Source: Phormidium tenue FACHB-886 (GTDB lineage Bacteria > Cyanobacteriota > Cyanobacteriia > Elainellales > Elainellaceae). Taken from it: a DNA stretch of 64,000 nt. Under the pieces are notes generated by a model. It saw only the letters and a list, made by a program, of their open reading frames with translations. It was not told the DNA's origin and did no database searches. The stretch lies in assembly GCF_014764505.1 (NCBI RefSeq), contig NZ_JACXWX010000015.1, positions 1 through 64,000 on the forward strand, in the 5' to 3' direction. A program made the position numbers and the translations under genes. Below are positions 62,741-64,000 of this stretch, in pieces (position 1 is the stretch's first letter; each line of letters starts with the position of its first letter).

Positions 62741-63466
62741 CTAATCATCGCCTTTTGCAGAGCGCTTTTTGCAAAGATAAGTCGCATATTCTGGCGCAAA
62801 GCGATCGGCTTCAACAATCTCAAAACCCGCTCGCTGAAGCATTTCCTCAATAATCCAAGCATAGGTACTGCGTTCTTCCCGAATGTGGGCAGTAAATTCT
62901 GCGGCAGTAAAACCCTCGCTGCTCGGCTTTGCCATCCGCCGAATCCAGGCTTCGATTCGAGCCGCATACTCCCTTGGCTCAAATGAGAAAATTACGTCTT
63001 TCAGATAAAGCAGCCCACCGGGTTTTAGCATGGCTGCTATCCGTAGCAGCGCCACCATTTTCCAGAAATCTGGCAGATGGTGCAGCGCAAACTTTGTCAC
63101 CACAAAATCTGCCGAATTGGGTGGATGCTCATACGTCAAAAATCCAGCGTGGTGAAACTGGAGCTGAGGCACATTTGCTTGAGCTGCTTTCTGTTGAGCA
63201 TAGGTTAGCATCGCCAACGACACATCCACCGCCTGAACTGATGCCCCCGCCAACGCTGCCTGGATGACAAATGTACCCGTGCCGCATCCTAAATCAACCA
63301 CAACATGACCGGCAGCAATCCCAAGCTGCGTGACTAAGCGCTGCTCTGCTTCAACGCTAGAGGATCGTTGATTACAATCAAACGCTGCCACTTGAGCGAC
63401 ATCTGTAAAATCAACGCCTACCTGCTGAAACTCGTCGTAGAGCCAGGCAGGCTGTGCTGTGTTCAT
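62741..63466 (-). CDS. Class I SAM-dependent methyltransferase
   Basis: A 241-residue methyltransferase. The SAM-binding motif is VVDLGCGTGTFVIQAAL near residue 55, motif II VQAVDVSLAMLTYAQQKA near residue 77, and ADFVVTKFALHHLPDFWKMV near residue 115. The ATG at 63466 is chosen because GGAGGAAATTA lies just before it. Its A overlaps the stop codon of the upstream gamma-glutamyltransferase gene (TAATG), so the two are translated together. The substrate is unknown. Confidence 0.9.
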   Translation of the reverse strand: MNTAQPAWLYDEFQQVGVDFTDVAQVAAFDCNQRSSSVEAEQRLVTQLGIAAGHVVVDLGCGTGTFVIQAALAGASVQAVDVSLAMLTYAQQKAAQANVPQLQFHHAGFLTYEHPPNSADFVVTKFALHHLPDFWKMVALLRIAAMLKPGGLLYLKDVIFSFEPREYAARIEAWIRRMAKPSSEGFTAAEFTAHIREERSTYAWIIEEMLQRAGFEIVEADRFAPEYATYLCKKRSAKGDD

Positions 63467-64000
63467 TAATTTCCTCCCGAGTAAATTTCTACTACGCCGC
63501 CGCGCCGCCGATCGCCTGCACCTGCTAGCCCCCCACTGCGGGTCACCGCATGAACGCCACCAAAGAACAAATTCTGCTGTCCCCACAGCTCCAATTGTCC
63601 GTTGAACGGGAAAGCAGCTCGATCGATCACCAGAGCGCCAAAGCCCGGTTCCACGTTGAACACACCCGCCTCCCAGTGCATCCGAGCCGAATTAACAGCC
63701 TCCTCGATCGGCATTCCCAAGTCTGCCCAATTGCAAATCACCTGCAAAATTGCAGTGCGAATCCGATTGGAGCCACCAGAGCCAAGCACCAGCTCTGGCT
63801 CATGGTCATTCAAAATAATTGTCGGAGACATCATCGACGAAATTCGCACGTCAGGCTGCCACTGGTGAAATCCACTCGGATGCAGGTCTGCCTCTCCCAG
63901 CATGTTGTTCACCATGATGCCTGTTCCCGGAATCACATAAGACGCCCCTTCACCATTGGTCGTTGTGACGCTGGCAGCATTGCCATCCCGATCGATTGCG
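63466..64000 (-). CDS. ggt: Gamma-glutamyltransferase, small-subunit part (cut by window edge)
   Basis: The C-terminal 177 residues of a gamma-glutamyltranspeptidase, which hydrolyses glutathione or moves its gamma-glutamyl group. The frame stays open to position 64000 and reads in from the edge as AIDRDGNAASVTTTNGEGAS. Then come GTGIMVNNMLGEADLHP, SSMMSPTIILND, LVLGSGGSNRIRTAILQVI (the oxyanion Gly pair region) and, near the end, GDRRRGGVVEIYSGG. The catalytic Thr that begins the small subunit and the whole large subunit lie beyond the window. The stop codon overlaps the start of the methyltransferase gene by one base. Confidence 0.93.
   Translation of the reverse strand, partial: AIDRDGNAASVTTTNGEGASYVIPGTGIMVNNMLGEADLHPSGFHQWQPDVRISSMMSPTIILNDHEPELVLGSGGSNRIRTAILQVICNWADLGMPIEEAVNSARMHWEAGVFNVEPGFGALVIDRAAFPFNGQLELWGQQNLFFGGVHAVTRSGGLAGAGDRRRGGVVEIYSGGN

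Noticed and set aside
1-64000. tRNA and rRNA genes, transposases, prophage genes
   Set aside because: I scanned the gaps for T-arm motifs (GGTTCGA-type) paired with acceptor stems and for mobile-element proteins and found none that hold.

Overview
The window is chromosomal DNA from a cyanobacterium. Three things point there: many copies of the HIP1 palindrome GCGATCGC inside and between genes, many cyanobacterium-typical families (DevBCA exporter, LL-diaminopimelate aminotransferase, cyanophycinase-like hydrolase, DUF1824, DUF4327-like, UPF0182, zinc-ribbon PP2C, CHAT protein, a stand-alone GroEL2-type chaperonin), and heptamer tandem repeats. I see no rRNA, tRNA, CRISPR array, transposase or prophage gene, so this is mostly ordinary chromosome. 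Its unusual content lies in small hairpin repeats and a few odd proteins.

Layout. 0-8 kb: a FAS1 lipoprotein; a possible oxidoreductase operon (Tat-exported small subunit, GMC flavoprotein, membrane desaturase); a secreted 30-residue-repeat protein; a PotD-like binding protein; hisG. 8-16 kb: a small membrane protein, dapL, the devBCA exporter operon, methylmalonate-semialdehyde dehydrogenase and a cyanophycinase-like hydrolase. 16-22 kb: a kinase-like gene and a split-permease YnjBCD-type ABC importer, with the binding protein facing the other genes. 22-27 kb: a radical SAM protein, then a tight minus-strand run GNAT, DinB, methyltransferase, AraC, LysE, in which the LysE gene is broken by an in-frame stop at codon 12. 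27-36.7 kb: a MocR regulator, DUF1824, glycolate oxidase subunits GlcF and GlcE, a GT25-like protein, methionine aminopeptidase and a PLP decarboxylase. 36.7-43 kb: CIRCE-groEL, gshB-grxC, two coupled RNA-modification genes, rpsD. 43-50 kb: zinc-ribbon PP2C phosphatase, cbiD, guaA, a response regulator. 50-64 kb: an XPB-like helicase, a CHAT protease-like membrane protein, a membrane protein with a helix-turn-helix-like tail, an M28 peptidase, a membrane-anchored coiled-coil protein ending in a RelE-like domain, UPF0182, a methyltransferase, and a gamma-glutamyltransferase cut by the window edge.

Best candidates for something new. (1) The protein at 58610-59578 joins an N-terminal membrane anchor and a long coiled coil to a RelE/ParE-like toxin fold, with no visible antitoxin. 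(2) An 85-bp hairpin element occurs twice (20381-20465 and inverted at 45961-46045) with near-identical flanks and mostly compensatory stem changes; a second hairpin family and several perfect long hairpins accompany it. One 85-bp copy and one perfect hairpin lie between divergent genes, so they cannot be plain terminators of these genes. (3) A secreted protein is built of 30-residue tandem repeats.

All calls come from reading sequence and recalling families. No database search or structure prediction was run.
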